Counted from the first letter of the stretch, positions 34,965-44,231 are shown. The stretch is 64,000 nt of DNA from Flavobacterium denitrificans DSM 15936 (GCF_000425445.1 NZ_KE384378.1:359191-423190), one strand, 5' to 3'. Notes: generated by a model not told the origin, from the letters alone. Made by a program: numbers and translations.

Positions 34965-37900
34965 TTAGAATGTAACTTTAAGATTAAAACCATATGATCT
35001 TCTGAATGGCAATGAACCATATTCAAAACCTTGTCCATTTCCTGAAGTGTACATAGACTCTGGGTCAATGTTTGGCAAATCTTTATTAAAAGTGAATAAA
35101 TTTCTTGCGAAAGCCGAAACATAAATTGAGTTGATTTTTGCTCCGCCAAAAACACTTCTTGGAATTTGGTACCCCAAACTTACCTCTCTTAATTTTACGT
35201 AAGATGCATCATAAATAAACGGCGCAGGCGTATTGTTAAATACTGAGTTCCAGTAATCTTGTGGATTTACAGGTTTTGTATTTTGCACATAAACCGGATT
35301 AGCTTCTGTTCCTGTATTTACAACACCATTTGCTACATAACCCGCTGTAGGCACCCAAGTTGCTTGACTAAAATTTGGATCATTTGCAACGGCTTGTGCT
35401 CTCGCCTCATTATAAGCATCTCTTCCTTCTGTAGTAACATCAAGAAGTCCTTTTTGTGCCGCAAGTGAGTTTGTCATAGAGAATACATCCATTCCAAATT
35501 TCATATCAATCAAAAATTGAAGTGTAATTCCTTTATAAGAAAAACGGTTTGTTAAACCTGCTGCCCAATCAGGAAGTCCTTTTCCTAAGGCAACTTTAGT
35601 ATCTGTGTAAACTGGCAAACCGTTTGCCCCAACTATCATTTCTCCAGAAGGTGTTTTTTGAAAATCTTTACCAATAATAGTCCCGTATTGCCCTCCTACT
35701 TGTGCAACAATTGCAGCACCAGCCCAACGTGCCTCAGAAATAGTATAAGTATCAATATCTGGATGCAACGAAATAATTGAGTTTTTGTTTTTTGAAAAGT
35801 TCAAATCAATTCCCCACTCAAAATTCTTGTTTTTAATTGGTGTTCCTGACAAGAAAATCTCAATACCTTCATTACGAAGTTTACCTGCATTTACAGAAAT
35901 ATACTCATATCCAGAAGTTGCTGAAGATGGCAAATCAATAGTTTGATCTGAAGTATCTTCACGGTAAACAGTAATATCAGCTTTTAATCTATTTTTGAAG
36001 AAAGCAGTTTCAACCCCAAACTCTACTCCTGTTTTTGATTGGTAAGTCAAATTAGGATTTGGTGCTGAAGTATTTTTGATGTTTACAACACTTCCTCCAT
36101 TATAAGAAGAATAAGTCGTATAATTTAAAGCGTTCTTGTAAGCCCCTGGCGCATTAGAAACCTCTGCCCAAGATGCTCTGAATTTTCCATATGAAAAAGT
36201 ATCGCTTTGAATATCAAATGCATCTGAGAAAACAAAACCTAATGAAGCCGCTGGATAAAAAGCATCTTTATTGATTACGCTAAACCAGTCATTTCTTCCT
36301 GTAAACTCAGCATATAAATATCCTTTGTAATCAAATTTAGCAGAACCATAAATTGAATTTGTTCTAGTTCTCGTATCTAGTGGCGCATTTTCAGTCTGAT
36401 TTGAGAAATTACTAATATACTCAGTTCCAGGCTCAATAATATTTGTTCCGAATCTAGAACTTTGTTCTCTTCTGAAATCTCTTCTACCTGTTCCTAAAAT
36501 TCCAGAAAAAGTAAAATCTTCAGTCAATTTAATATCTGAAAATGTTGCTATCAAATCAGTATTCATTTCAGAAACTTTAATATCTTCAAGTCCTAGGTAA
36601 CCCGCATCTCTTCCTGGCCAAGTATTTCCCCAAGCCATAAAATCTTTTGAACTAAAATTATAAGTATCCAAACCAGTTCTAAGTGTCAAGGCAACCCATT
36701 TTTTCAACTGATAAGTCCCCGTAACATTGCCCATAAAACGGTTTTTTCGAGTTGAGTTGTGATTTTCATTTACAACCCAGTATGGATTCAACGAATACAC
36801 ATTATTATTCCATGGATACATTGAATTATCCGTCGGATCCATCGAATTTTTAAGCCAAGCCTGATCGATATTTGGTGCCAAACCACTTAAAGAATACCCA
36901 ACGTTATTTGGCGAATCTCCCAAACCTGGTCTATTGTCTGTGTTTTCAACCATATAATTTACATTTGCATCTAAAGTAAATTTGTCTGATTTCATAGTTG
37001 CATTCAAGCTAGCATTGTTTCTTTCTAAACCAGATTCCGGAATTACGTCATCATTTTTAAGATTATTAAATCCAAAACGAACGATCGCATTGTCACTTCC
37101 CGCTGAAAGCGCAATTCCGTTTGATGTTGTAAATCCTGTTCTGAAGAAATCTTGAATATTGTTATCTACTTTAGCATACGGTCTCATCGAACCGTCAAAT
37201 ATTTTTACTTGCTGTCCTACAGATTCTGAAAATTTAGGTCCCCATGCACTAGTTGTATATTGGTAAATTTCAGTAGCTGCTTTGTTCGGATCTGGCAAAA
37301 CCCCGTTTGAGCCAGTTCCGTAGTCAGTTTGGTAATCGTTATATTTAGCATTTACTCGGTCAAAACTTACACCGCTTGTTAATTCTACTTGTAGTTTTCC
37401 TTTGCTTCCTTTTTTAGTAGTAATCAAAATTACACCATTTAACGCTCTAGAACCATATAACGCTGCTGCAGCTGCACCTTTAAGAACCGTTAAGCTTTCA
37501 ATATCATTTGGGTTGATACTTGAGATACCGTCACCACTATCTCTACCATCAAACCATTTGCTTGTTGCCGCGGCATCATTAGACAAACCTGTATTATCAA
37601 TTGGAACACCATCAACAATATAAAGTGGCTGGTTACTCTCACCTATACTTGATATACCTCTAATAATAACTCTTGTGCTTCCGCCCACACCTGTTGCAGG
37701 AATAGACACATCAACACCGGCAACTCTACCTGAAAGTGCCGTAGCAACATTAGTTGTGATTACTTTGTTTAGTTGTTCACCTTTAACATCCTGAACTGCA
37801 TATCCCAATTCTTTCTTTTGTCTCTTGATACCTAATGCTGTAACTACTACTTCCTGCAAGTTTTGAGTATCTGGTGATAACACAACATTTATTGTTGCTG

Positions 37901-38153
37901 AACCAGCCACTGTAACAGCCTTAGTCTTAATTCCAATATACGAAAAAACAAGCACATCACCTGTAGATGCTTGAATCGTATAGACTCCGTCAAAATCTGA
38001 TTGGGTTGCCGTTTTTGTACCTTGAATTATTACACTAACTCCAGGCAACGGTAATCCGTTTTCATCGCTTACCAAACCTTTGATGGTTTTCGCCTGTGCA
38101 TTCGCAAACTGCGAGGCGAGAAAAATCACAAAGATTAATACAAATTGTTTCAT
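34965..38153 (-). CDS. SusC/RagA-family TonB-dependent outer-membrane transporter (second pair)
   Basis: 1062 residues: signal peptide (FVLIFVIFLASQFANAQ), carboxypeptidase-regulatory-like domain (LVSDENGLPLPGVSVIIQG), plug (QEVVVTALGIKRQKKELG, SSIGESNQPLYIVDGVPID, LNGVILITTKKG) and barrel ending in NLKVTF. First gene of a susC-susD-GH18 operon and divergent from the histidine kinase gene across 270 bp. That gap carries the second copy of the candidate LytTR operator. Import of chitin-derived oligosaccharides is the expected role. Confidence 0.94.
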   Translation of the reverse strand: MKQFVLIFVIFLASQFANAQAKTIKGLVSDENGLPLPGVSVIIQGTKTATQSDFDGVYTIQASTGDVLVFSYIGIKTKAVTVAGSATINVVLSPDTQNLQEVVVTALGIKRQKKELGYAVQDVKGEQLNKVITTNVATALSGRVAGVDVSIPATGVGGSTRVIIRGISSIGESNQPLYIVDGVPIDNTGLSNDAAATSKWFDGRDSGDGISSINPNDIESLTVLKGAAAAALYGSRALNGVILITTKKGSKGKLQVELTSGVSFDRVNAKYNDYQTDYGTGSNGVLPDPNKAATEIYQYTTSAWGPKFSESVGQQVKIFDGSMRPYAKVDNNIQDFFRTGFTTSNGIALSAGSDNAIVRFGFNNLKNDDVIPESGLERNNASLNATMKSDKFTLDANVNYMVENTDNRPGLGDSPNNVGYSLSGLAPNIDQAWLKNSMDPTDNSMYPWNNNVYSLNPYWVVNENHNSTRKNRFMGNVTGTYQLKKWVALTLRTGLDTYNFSSKDFMAWGNTWPGRDAGYLGLEDIKVSEMNTDLIATFSDIKLTEDFTFSGILGTGRRDFRREQSSRFGTNIIEPGTEYISNFSNQTENAPLDTRTRTNSIYGSAKFDYKGYLYAEFTGRNDWFSVINKDAFYPAASLGFVFSDAFDIQSDTFSYGKFRASWAEVSNAPGAYKNALNYTTYSSYNGGSVVNIKNTSAPNPNLTYQSKTGVEFGVETAFFKNRLKADITVYREDTSDQTIDLPSSATSGYEYISVNAGKLRNEGIEIFLSGTPIKNKNFEWGIDLNFSKNKNSIISLHPDIDTYTISEARWAGAAIVAQVGGQYGTIIGKDFQKTPSGEMIVGANGLPVYTDTKVALGKGLPDWAAGLTNRFSYKGITLQFLIDMKFGMDVFSMTNSLAAQKGLLDVTTEGRDAYNEARAQAVANDPNFSQATWVPTAGYVANGVVNTGTEANPVYVQNTKPVNPQDYWNSVFNNTPAPFIYDASYVKLREVSLGYQIPRSVFGGAKINSIYVSAFARNLFTFNKDLPNIDPESMYTSGNGQGFEYGSLPFRRSYGFNLKVTF

Positions 38154-38215
38154 TTTTTCATGGTTTTTTTTAGTTATGCGATAAAATTATTGTTAATTTT
38201 AACATAAATAAAACA

Positions 38216-38286
38216 TTTTATACAAACAGCAAAAAACCTTAAACAAACGACACAAATCATTCAACATTATGTTTTACGAAAACGTT
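38216..38286 (-). promoter_or_regulatory. Candidate LytTR operator upstream of second susC
   Basis: On the minus strand GTCGTTTGT (38243-38251) and GCTGTTTGT (38222-38230) again start 21 bp apart, preceded by TTGAA-N6-GTGT and GTTTTACGAAAAC. The spacer bases differ from the first copy, while the repeats, their spacing and distance to the ATG (69-98 bp) are kept. The divergent kinase gene could share the site. Confidence 0.62.
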
Positions 38287-38423
38287 ATCTCGTTGAAATT
38301 AAGCATCATTTCACTTTTTTTACGTTTTTTTATTCAAAAGAATTGCGTTTTAGCTCTTAATTGTTTAAAGTTGCACAATATTCTATATACTTGACCAAAA
38401 CAAGCTAACTCCAAGAAATTAAA

Positions 38424-39476
38424 TTGAAGGAAATTCAAAAACTCAAATTCAATATTAAGATTCAAAATCATATTTGGTTTTGGAGTATCTATTTTACTTT
38501 AAATTTTTTAAGATGGGGAGCCTATTTTAATGATTACCCTTATTCGTTCAAATCAAACTTGATTGAATTTTCATTAGTAATTCCGCTCGTATATTTCAAT
38601 TTGTTTGTTTTAGTGCCAAAATTTGTCTTGAAACAAAAATATATTCTCTATACATTTTTGCTTCTAACAAGCTTATTTGTAATGTATTTATGCAAGACTG
38701 CGCTTACTTATTATATCATATCCGAAAATATTTGGCCTGAAGCGAATCGAGAATATCATCCTTTTGAAATCAATCATATTGTAGCTGTCTGCATTGGAGA
38801 ACTTTACGTTTTAGCAATGGCTTCATCTGTTTATCTTACTTTGACTTGGCTACGTGAACGCGAACGAAACCGCTCATTGAGAGAAAATCAATTCAAAATC
38901 AAATTAAAATACCTTGAAAACCAAATACAACCGCACTTCTTCTTTAATACTTTAAATAATCTATATGCTTTGTCTTTGGAATCTTCAGATAAAGTCCCAG
39001 ACGTTATCATTAAATTATCCAATTTGATGGAATACGTTCTCTATGATGTAAAAGGAACCAAGTTTGTCCCATTGATTAAGGAAATAGATTATATCCAAAA
39101 TTATATCGAAATCGAAAAGTTGCGATTTGAAAATGTCGAAGTCTCCATAAATCTGGAATCTAATATTGAGGATATTGTTGTGCCACCGCTAATCTTTATT
39201 TCATTGGTAGAAAATGCCTTTAAACATGGCGGTTTAAACAACAAAAACCTGAAAATCAAAATCAATTGCAAAGTTATCGACAATAAATTGTTAGATTTTG
39301 AAATCCTAAATAATTTTGTAATTTCACAAAATCTTAGTCCAAAAGGAGGAATTGGATTAATCAATACCAAAAAAAGACTGAAATTAATTTATAAGAATAA
39401 TTTTAGTCTAAAACAGTCAACTAAACTAAACTACTATATAATCCGTTTGCAAATACCTATTCATAATGAAGATTAA
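38424..39476 (+). CDS. LytS-type sensor histidine kinase
   Basis: 350 residues. Four hydrophobic segments (about 17-35, 49-66, 72-91, 117-141) lead into a His_kinase domain with H171 in NQIQPHFFFNTLNNL and a HATPase domain (PPLIFISLVENAFKHGG, then GGIGLINTKKRL). This is the LytS/YehU class, which phosphorylates LytTR-type regulators. It overlaps the regulator gene by 11 bp. The sensing part is membrane-embedded with no periplasmic domain, so the signal may be membrane-borne or a transported sugar. The start codon is TTG; a stop lies six codons upstream and no ATG falls between. Confidence 0.92.
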   Translation: MKEIQKLKFNIKIQNHIWFWSIYFTLNFLRWGAYFNDYPYSFKSNLIEFSLVIPLVYFNLFVLVPKFVLKQKYILYTFLLLTSLFVMYLCKTALTYYIISENIWPEANREYHPFEINHIVAVCIGELYVLAMASSVYLTLTWLRERERNRSLRENQFKIKLKYLENQIQPHFFFNTLNNLYALSLESSDKVPDVIIKLSNLMEYVLYDVKGTKFVPLIKEIDYIQNYIEIEKLRFENVEVSINLESNIEDIVVPPLIFISLVENAFKHGGLNNKNLKIKINCKVIDNKLLDFEILNNFVISQNLSPKGGIGLINTKKRLKLIYKNNFSLKQSTKLNYYIIRLQIPIHNED

Positions 39477-40167
39477 ATGTGTTTTGATCGATGATGAACC
39501 ATTAGCTGTCAAAGTCTTGCAAAATTACTTTGCAAATTTCCCAGATTTTGAAGTTGTTGCGACATTCAATAATTCTCTGGAAGCACTTGATTTTTTAAAC
39601 AGCACGCCAGTTGATGCTGTTTTTTTAGACATCAACATGCCAATGATGACTGGATTTGAATTGATCAGCCTTATCGAAAACAAAACTAAAGTAATCATCA
39701 CAACCGCTTTTAGGGAATTTGCTGCCGAAAGCTATGATCTTGACGTACTCGATTATTTAGTAAAACCAATTCCGCTTCCTAGATTTATAAAATGCATTAA
39801 TAAAATCACTACCGAATACAATCTTAAAAACAACATTAAAGTTGAAGCCACGAAGGGCGATTCTCACATTTTCATCAAAGTCGATAAAAAAATGATGAAA
39901 ATCAATATTGAGGAAATCCTATTTGTGGAAGGAATGAAAGAATATATAAAAGTAGTCACTCCAGACAAAACCTATATTACACATAAATCCCTAACTTCTT
40001 TGTCAGAAGAATTGCCTTCTGACCGTTTTTTGCGAATACATAAATCGTACGTAATCGCACTGAATAAGGTAAAATCTATTGAAGGAAACCGAATTCAAAT
40101 ACAATCCTACACAATTCCAATAGGCAGAAACTACAGCAAAGACGTCAAAAACAAAATTCTGGAATAA
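39466..40167 (+). CDS. LytTR-family response regulator
   Basis: 233 residues: receiver domain (about 1-120; acidic pocket VLIDDEP, phospho-acceptor D55 in VFLDINMP, and KP in DYLVKPIPLPR) followed by a LytTR DNA-binding domain (about 135-233; IKVDKKMMKINIEEILFVEG, HKSLTSLSEELP, FLRIHKSYVIALNKV). LytTR proteins bind pairs of short direct repeats. The gene overlaps its kinase by 11 bp and lies between the second susC and the GlcNAc transporter, so it most likely controls the locus through the three candidate operators. Confidence 0.94.
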   Translation: MKIKCVLIDDEPLAVKVLQNYFANFPDFEVVATFNNSLEALDFLNSTPVDAVFLDINMPMMTGFELISLIENKTKVIITTAFREFAAESYDLDVLDYLVKPIPLPRFIKCINKITTEYNLKNNIKVEATKGDSHIFIKVDKKMMKINIEEILFVEGMKEYIKVVTPDKTYITHKSLTSLSEELPSDRFLRIHKSYVIALNKVKSIEGNRIQIQSYTIPIGRNYSKDVKNKILE

Positions 40168-40194
40168 ATCTTATTACATTTTCGATTTCTAACT

Positions 40195-40257
40195 AAGTTA
40201 AAACTAACACATTGTTGAAAAAATGATGTTGTTTGTTTAAATTTAACATTATTTGTG
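40195..40257 (+). promoter_or_regulatory. Variant LytTR-operator-like block before the MFS gene
   Basis: GTTGTTTGT (40228-40236) and the weaker ATTATTTGT (40248-40256) start 20 bp apart. The upstream block with CATTGTTGAA and ATGTTGTTTGTTTAA lines up with the first susC operator without gaps over 31 bases, 24 of them identical. The block sits farther from its ATG (about 90-117 bp) than in the susC genes. Confidence 0.5.
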
Positions 40258-40344
40258 CCTTTTTATTTTTTTTTGCTATTCGTAACAAATATATTTACGG
40301 TCTTCAAAAAACACTATAAATAAAAAATTAACCTTATTACAATT

Positions 40345-41820
40345 ATGAGTTCAGAAAATGTACAGACCAAGTGGGGACAATTTATCTCATTGATAATCGT
40401 CTTCTTCTTTTGGGGTTTTGTTGGTTCTGCCAATGACATCCTGATACCAGTATTCAAAAAAGTATTTACTTTATCGCAAGTTCAGTCGCAATTAGTAGCT
40501 TGGGCATTTTATGCAGCGTACTTTGTTGGATCAATTATTTTCTTTTTAGTATCATTAAAAAGAGATGTTTTACAACAATTCGGATACAAAAAAACATTAG
40601 CTGCAGGATTAATTCTTTCGGCTGTTGGTTCATTCTTATTCGTTCCTGCTGCAACAATGGCAAGTTTCCCATTCTTCTTAACAGCATTATTTACAGTAGG
40701 TTTAGGATTTTCGATTCAGCAAATTGTTGCCAACCCACTTGCTATTAAAATGGGAAGCCCAGAAACTGGAGCACACCGTTTGACATTGGCAGGAGGTATC
40801 AACTCTTTCGGAACTACAATCGGAGCAATCTTACTAGGAATTGCGCTTTTCGGGATGGGCGACAATAAAAAAACAAACCTTTCACTAGAAGACATCAAAT
40901 TACCTTTTATCATTTTAGGTCTTGCTTTCATCGTAGTTGCAGTTTTCATGTATTTTTCTAAAATTGAAGATCCAGCAAAAGTTGATGAAGAACAAGCTAT
41001 AATTGAGCACAAACATGCAAAATTCAACATCCTTGATTACCCTCAATTGTATCTTGGAATGCTAGGAATTTTCATTTATGTAGGAACTGAGGTAACTATT
41101 ATCAGTAATTTGCCAGCCCTATTGCACACAAATGAATTCGGAAACATCCTTGAAGATGCTATTGCACCATTTATCGCTTTATATTGGGGAAGTTTAATGA
41201 TTGGACGCTGGAATGGTGGTGTAAACGTTTTCAACACTTCAAACCTAGTAAATACAGCTTTAAAATTCATCGTTCCTGCTTTAGCATTCGGAGTAATTAT
41301 CGGAGCTAACATTTTTGCCGCTCACGACGTTTCAACATTCTACATTTACCCAATTTGGATCTTATTATTCATTGCTGTAAGTTTTGTAGGAGGTAAAAAT
41401 GCTGGCAAAACTTTAATGCTTTTCGGAATCTCAGGATTACTGATGATGGTTTTAGGACTTGTTTGGCCAAATCCAGAAATCGCTAAATTCTTCTTTATTT
41501 CTGGAGGATTATTCTTATCGATCATGTGGCCTTCAATCTTCGATTTAGCAATCGCAGGCTTAGGGAAAAACACAGGAAAAGCTTCATCTTTCTTAATTAT
41601 GATGATTCTTGGAGGAGGAGTTATTCCATTGGTTCAAGGAAGCATCTGCGACCTAGACGCTACAAATCCAGAGGGAATTTTAGGAATTTCATACACACAC
41701 TTCTCTTATATCGTACCACTTCTTGGCTTTGCTTACTTAGCATTTTATGGCTTCTATTGTCCTAAACTATTAAAAAGACAAGGAATCAGCCACGTTGAAG
41801 GTGGCGGAGGCGGACACTAA
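40345..41820 (+). CDS. Sugar MFS transporter, GlcNAc/FucP-like
   Basis: 491 residues with about twelve membrane segments, of the FucP/NagP class of sugar:H+ symporters (early FFFWGFVGSANDILIPVFKK, then QSQLVAWAFYAAYFVGS, QQIVANPLAIKMGSPETG and the late GKASSFLIMMILGGGVIPL). It carries a glycine/histidine tail (GGGGGH). Bacteroidota members next to chitin genes are predicted inner-membrane GlcNAc importers. It is downstream of the LytTR pair on the plus strand with its own upstream region, ends in a strong terminator, and supplies substrate for the NagB fusion. GlcNAc specificity is inferred from context. Confidence 0.88.
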   Translation: MSSENVQTKWGQFISLIIVFFFWGFVGSANDILIPVFKKVFTLSQVQSQLVAWAFYAAYFVGSIIFFLVSLKRDVLQQFGYKKTLAAGLILSAVGSFLFVPAATMASFPFFLTALFTVGLGFSIQQIVANPLAIKMGSPETGAHRLTLAGGINSFGTTIGAILLGIALFGMGDNKKTNLSLEDIKLPFIILGLAFIVVAVFMYFSKIEDPAKVDEEQAIIEHKHAKFNILDYPQLYLGMLGIFIYVGTEVTIISNLPALLHTNEFGNILEDAIAPFIALYWGSLMIGRWNGGVNVFNTSNLVNTALKFIVPALAFGVIIGANIFAAHDVSTFYIYPIWILLFIAVSFVGGKNAGKTLMLFGISGLLMMVLGLVWPNPEIAKFFFISGGLFLSIMWPSIFDLAIAGLGKNTGKASSFLIMMILGGGVIPLVQGSICDLDATNPEGILGISYTHFSYIVPLLGFAYLAFYGFYCPKLLKRQGISHVEGGGGGH

Positions 41821-41842
41821 AAAGTAAAAAACATCAACATAA

Positions 41843-41877
41843 AAAAAACTCCCATTTTATTCAAATGGGAGTTTTTT
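41843..41877. terminator. Bidirectional terminator after the MFS gene
   Basis: A perfect 15-bp inverted repeat (AAAAAACTCCCATTT, loop TATTC) with T-runs on both strands. It closes the chitin locus and also serves the convergent hypothetical gene ending at 41943. Confidence 0.9.
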
Positions 41878-41942
41878 CTTTTACCAATATGCATGAATTT
41901 AAATTTCCAACTTAGACCCCTTGAATCTTAGCACTTAGAAGC

Positions 41943-42437
41943 TTACTTAGCATTAATGATATTACTCAAATTCTTCTTAAAAATGGTTCTGCTTTGTTCA
42001 GAAATCTTATAAACAACATCTTTGTCAGCATGGACAATAACCTTGTCGATATTAGCCGCTAAAAGCGCCTTAGGATCTTTTATTCTTAAAGTACAGGCTC
42101 CATCAAAAAAACCGTCATCTTCTATTATCTTTTTTGCTTCAACAATAGTACCATCCGTTAAAACTGCGGAAATAGTCATTTCCTTATTTGGGGTTTTCAA
42201 ATAAAAACCATCCATGACCAACATTAAACGATAACTGTTCTTAAGTTCTGGCCCTTTAAACTCATGTCGGGTAATATTATAACGAAGACCTTTTGCCAAA
42301 GACTGAAACTTGGTTGTACAATCTAGCTCATAAGTAGCCACATCGCCTGCATCATTAACACTGGTCAAAACCTTGGCTTGCGCATTTATCGATACTGTCG
42401 CAACAAAAAACGAAACTAAAACTAAGATGATTTTCAT
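41943..42437 (-). CDS. Hypothetical secreted protein
   Basis: 164 residues with a signal peptide (MKIILVLVSFFVATVSINAQ) and no transmembrane segment after it. Two cysteines (ELDCTTKF and GACTLRI) could form a disulfide. Beta-rich middle (YRLMLVMDGFYL, EMTISAVLTDGTIVEA). I do not recognise the family. Single gene on the minus strand with terminators on both sides. Confidence 0.72.
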   Translation of the reverse strand: MKIILVLVSFFVATVSINAQAKVLTSVNDAGDVATYELDCTTKFQSLAKGLRYNITRHEFKGPELKNSYRLMLVMDGFYLKTPNKEMTISAVLTDGTIVEAKKIIEDDGFFDGACTLRIKDPKALLAANIDKVIVHADKDVVYKISEQSRTIFKKNLSNIINAK

Positions 42438-42473
42438 AAATATTTCTTTTTACGTTTACATAAAAGTAAAAAA

Positions 42474-42504
42474 AAATCGTCTTTTTTAATAAAAAAGACG
42501 ATTT
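42474..42504 (-). terminator. Terminator of the transaldolase gene
   Basis: AAATCGTCTTTTTT / AAAAAAGACGATTT (14 bp, 3-nt loop) lies 25 bp beyond the transaldolase stop. A-rich flank (minus-strand T-run) fits termination on the minus strand. Confidence 0.78.
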
Positions 42505-42528
42505 AAATATTTTATAAAAACCTGATTA

Positions 42529-43185
42529 CTATTTGTTTCCTTTCTCGAAGTCAGCAACAAACTGAGCTAATCCGATATCAGTCAAAGGATGCTTCAATAA
42601 ACCAGCAATTGCAGATAATGGCCCAGTCATAACATCAGCACCAATTTTTGCACAGTTCACAATATGCATAGTGTGACGTACAGAAGCTGCTAAAATTTGC
42701 GTCTCATAGCCATAGTTGTCATAAATCTCTCTGATTTCTTGAATCAAATTCAAACCATCAGTTGAAATATCATCTAAACGTCCTACGAACGGAGAAACAT
42801 AAGTTGCTCCAGCTTTTGCCGCTAATAAAGCTTGTCCAGCAGAAAACACAAGAGTTACGTTTGTTTTGATTCCTTTATCAGAAAAATATTTTGCAGCCAT
42901 AACACCTTCTTTGGTCATTGGCAATTTTACAACGATTTGATCGTGCAATTCAGCTAACTCTTCACCTTCTTTGATCATTCCGTCATAATCCAATGCATTT
43001 ACCTCTGCACTTACATCACCTTCAACAAGATTACAGATATCAACATAATGCTTCAAAATGTTGTTTTTTCCGGTAATTCCTTCTTTTGCCATCAATGATG
43101 GATTAGTGGTTACACCATCTAAAACACCTAAAGCCTGCGCTTCTTTAATTTGAGCTAAATTAGCTGTATCAATAAAAAATTTCAT
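42529..43185 (-). CDS. Transaldolase (TalC-type, small class)
   Basis: 218 residues, the small class related to E. coli fructose-6-phosphate aldolase (FSA). Schiff-base lysine K87 in VVKLPMT, early FIDTANL, GVTTNPSLM, and YVSPFVGRLDD are visible. Two positions decide the activity: FSA has Gln59 and Tyr131, whereas transaldolases have Glu and Phe; this protein has Glu61 (SAEVNA) and Phe133 (SPF). I therefore call transaldolase, transferring dihydroxyacetone in the pentose phosphate pathway, rather than FSA. It is a single gene with a TAATTTTG promoter element and its own terminator. Confidence 0.9.
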   Translation of the reverse strand: MKFFIDTANLAQIKEAQALGVLDGVTTNPSLMAKEGITGKNNILKHYVDICNLVEGDVSAEVNALDYDGMIKEGEELAELHDQIVVKLPMTKEGVMAAKYFSDKGIKTNVTLVFSAGQALLAAKAGATYVSPFVGRLDDISTDGLNLIQEIREIYDNYGYETQILAASVRHTMHIVNCAKIGADVMTGPLSAIAGLLKHPLTDIGLAQFVADFEKGNK

Positions 43186-43224
43186 AATCTATCTATTTAT
43201 AATTGTGTGTTGAAAAATTCGGTG

Positions 43225-43232
43225 CAAAATTA
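43225..43232 (-). promoter_or_regulatory. -7 element of the transaldolase promoter
   Basis: TAATTTTG on the minus strand, 39 bp before the ATG, fits TAnnTTTG. No clear -33 element. Confidence 0.55.
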
Positions 43233-43311
43233 CAAAATCAATACCAATAACAGTTTTAAAATTTAAAGCAATTTGACAATTATGTTTGAAATCTCGCAAT
43301 TTGTGCCATTT

Positions 43312-44115
43312 TTAAAGCTTATAATGATTCATTAACATTTTTTCATAAACTTTATCAGGCAGAGCACGTTTCAAAACAATCGAAAACTTCTGCATAAAAA
43401 CCCCAACTTTATAATGCACATTAGGCTTCTTAGTCTGTATGATTTTATAAATTGCTTCAGCCATTTCGTTTGGATTGCTTCCTGCATCAACATGCTCGTT
43501 CATTGTGGCTAATGTATCGCCATACACTTTTTCATAAGCAGAACCATTTATTACCGGCGCATGAAAACGTCCAGCTGCGATATTAGTAGCAAAATCGCCT
43601 GGAGCAACATTTGTAATTTCGATTCCAAATTGCTTTACTTCCATTCTCAATCCTTCGGTAATCAATTCCAAAGCACCTTTTGAAGCCGAATAAACGCTTC
43701 TGTACGGCAATCCCATATAAGCAGCGATAGAAGTAATATTTATAATAAGTCCAGATTTTTGCTCGCGCATTTGTGGCAAAACAGCTTTCATCACTTCGAT
43801 TGGACCAAAAAAATTGGTTTCAAAATTATTTTTGATTTCTTCCATCGGAATTTCTTCCAAAGGACCTGTAATTCCAACTCCAGCATTATTGATCACAATA
43901 TCCAATCTTCCTGAAATTTCCAAAATTTTAGCTACTGCACTTTTTATAGAATCCGAATTTCTAACGTCTAAAGCCACAAGCGGAAAAATAGAATTAAGTA
44001 CTTTTTCTGGATTTCGGCTCGTTCCATAAACGACATAGCCTTTTTTATGCAAAAACTCCCCTATTGATTTACCAATCCCAGAAGATCCTCCGGTTATTAA
44101 AACGACTTTATTCAT
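43312..44115 (-). CDS. Short-chain dehydrogenase/reductase
   Basis: 267 residues of classical SDR pattern: cofactor motif TGGSSGIGKSIG (7-18), a basic residue (SRNPEKV) suggesting NADP(H), DVRNSDS, NNAGVG, catalytic Ser-Tyr-Lys with INITSIAAYMG and YSASK. The substrate cannot be told; the C-terminal VGVFMQKFSIVLKRALP tail occurs in SDRs acting on lipid-like or unknown substrates. Single gene on the minus strand. Confidence 0.9.
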   Translation of the reverse strand: MNKVVLITGGSSGIGKSIGEFLHKKGYVVYGTSRNPEKVLNSIFPLVALDVRNSDSIKSAVAKILEISGRLDIVINNAGVGITGPLEEIPMEEIKNNFETNFFGPIEVMKAVLPQMREQKSGLIINITSIAAYMGLPYRSVYSASKGALELITEGLRMEVKQFGIEITNVAPGDFATNIAAGRFHAPVINGSAYEKVYGDTLATMNEHVDAGSNPNEMAEAIYKIIQTKKPNVHYKVGVFMQKFSIVLKRALPDKVYEKMLMNHYKL

Positions 44116-44231
44116 TTTTCTATGTTAGATGTTAAATGTTATAATTTAAAATGCAATCTCAGCAATCAAAAGTTTATTAGAAAAGTCACACTCATCTAAC
44201 TTATCATCTTTGACTTTACAGAGAATCAAAA

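Noticed and set aside
42529..43185. Naming the small aldolase as fructose-6-phosphate aldolase
   Set aside because: Glu61 and Phe133 are the transaldolase residues.
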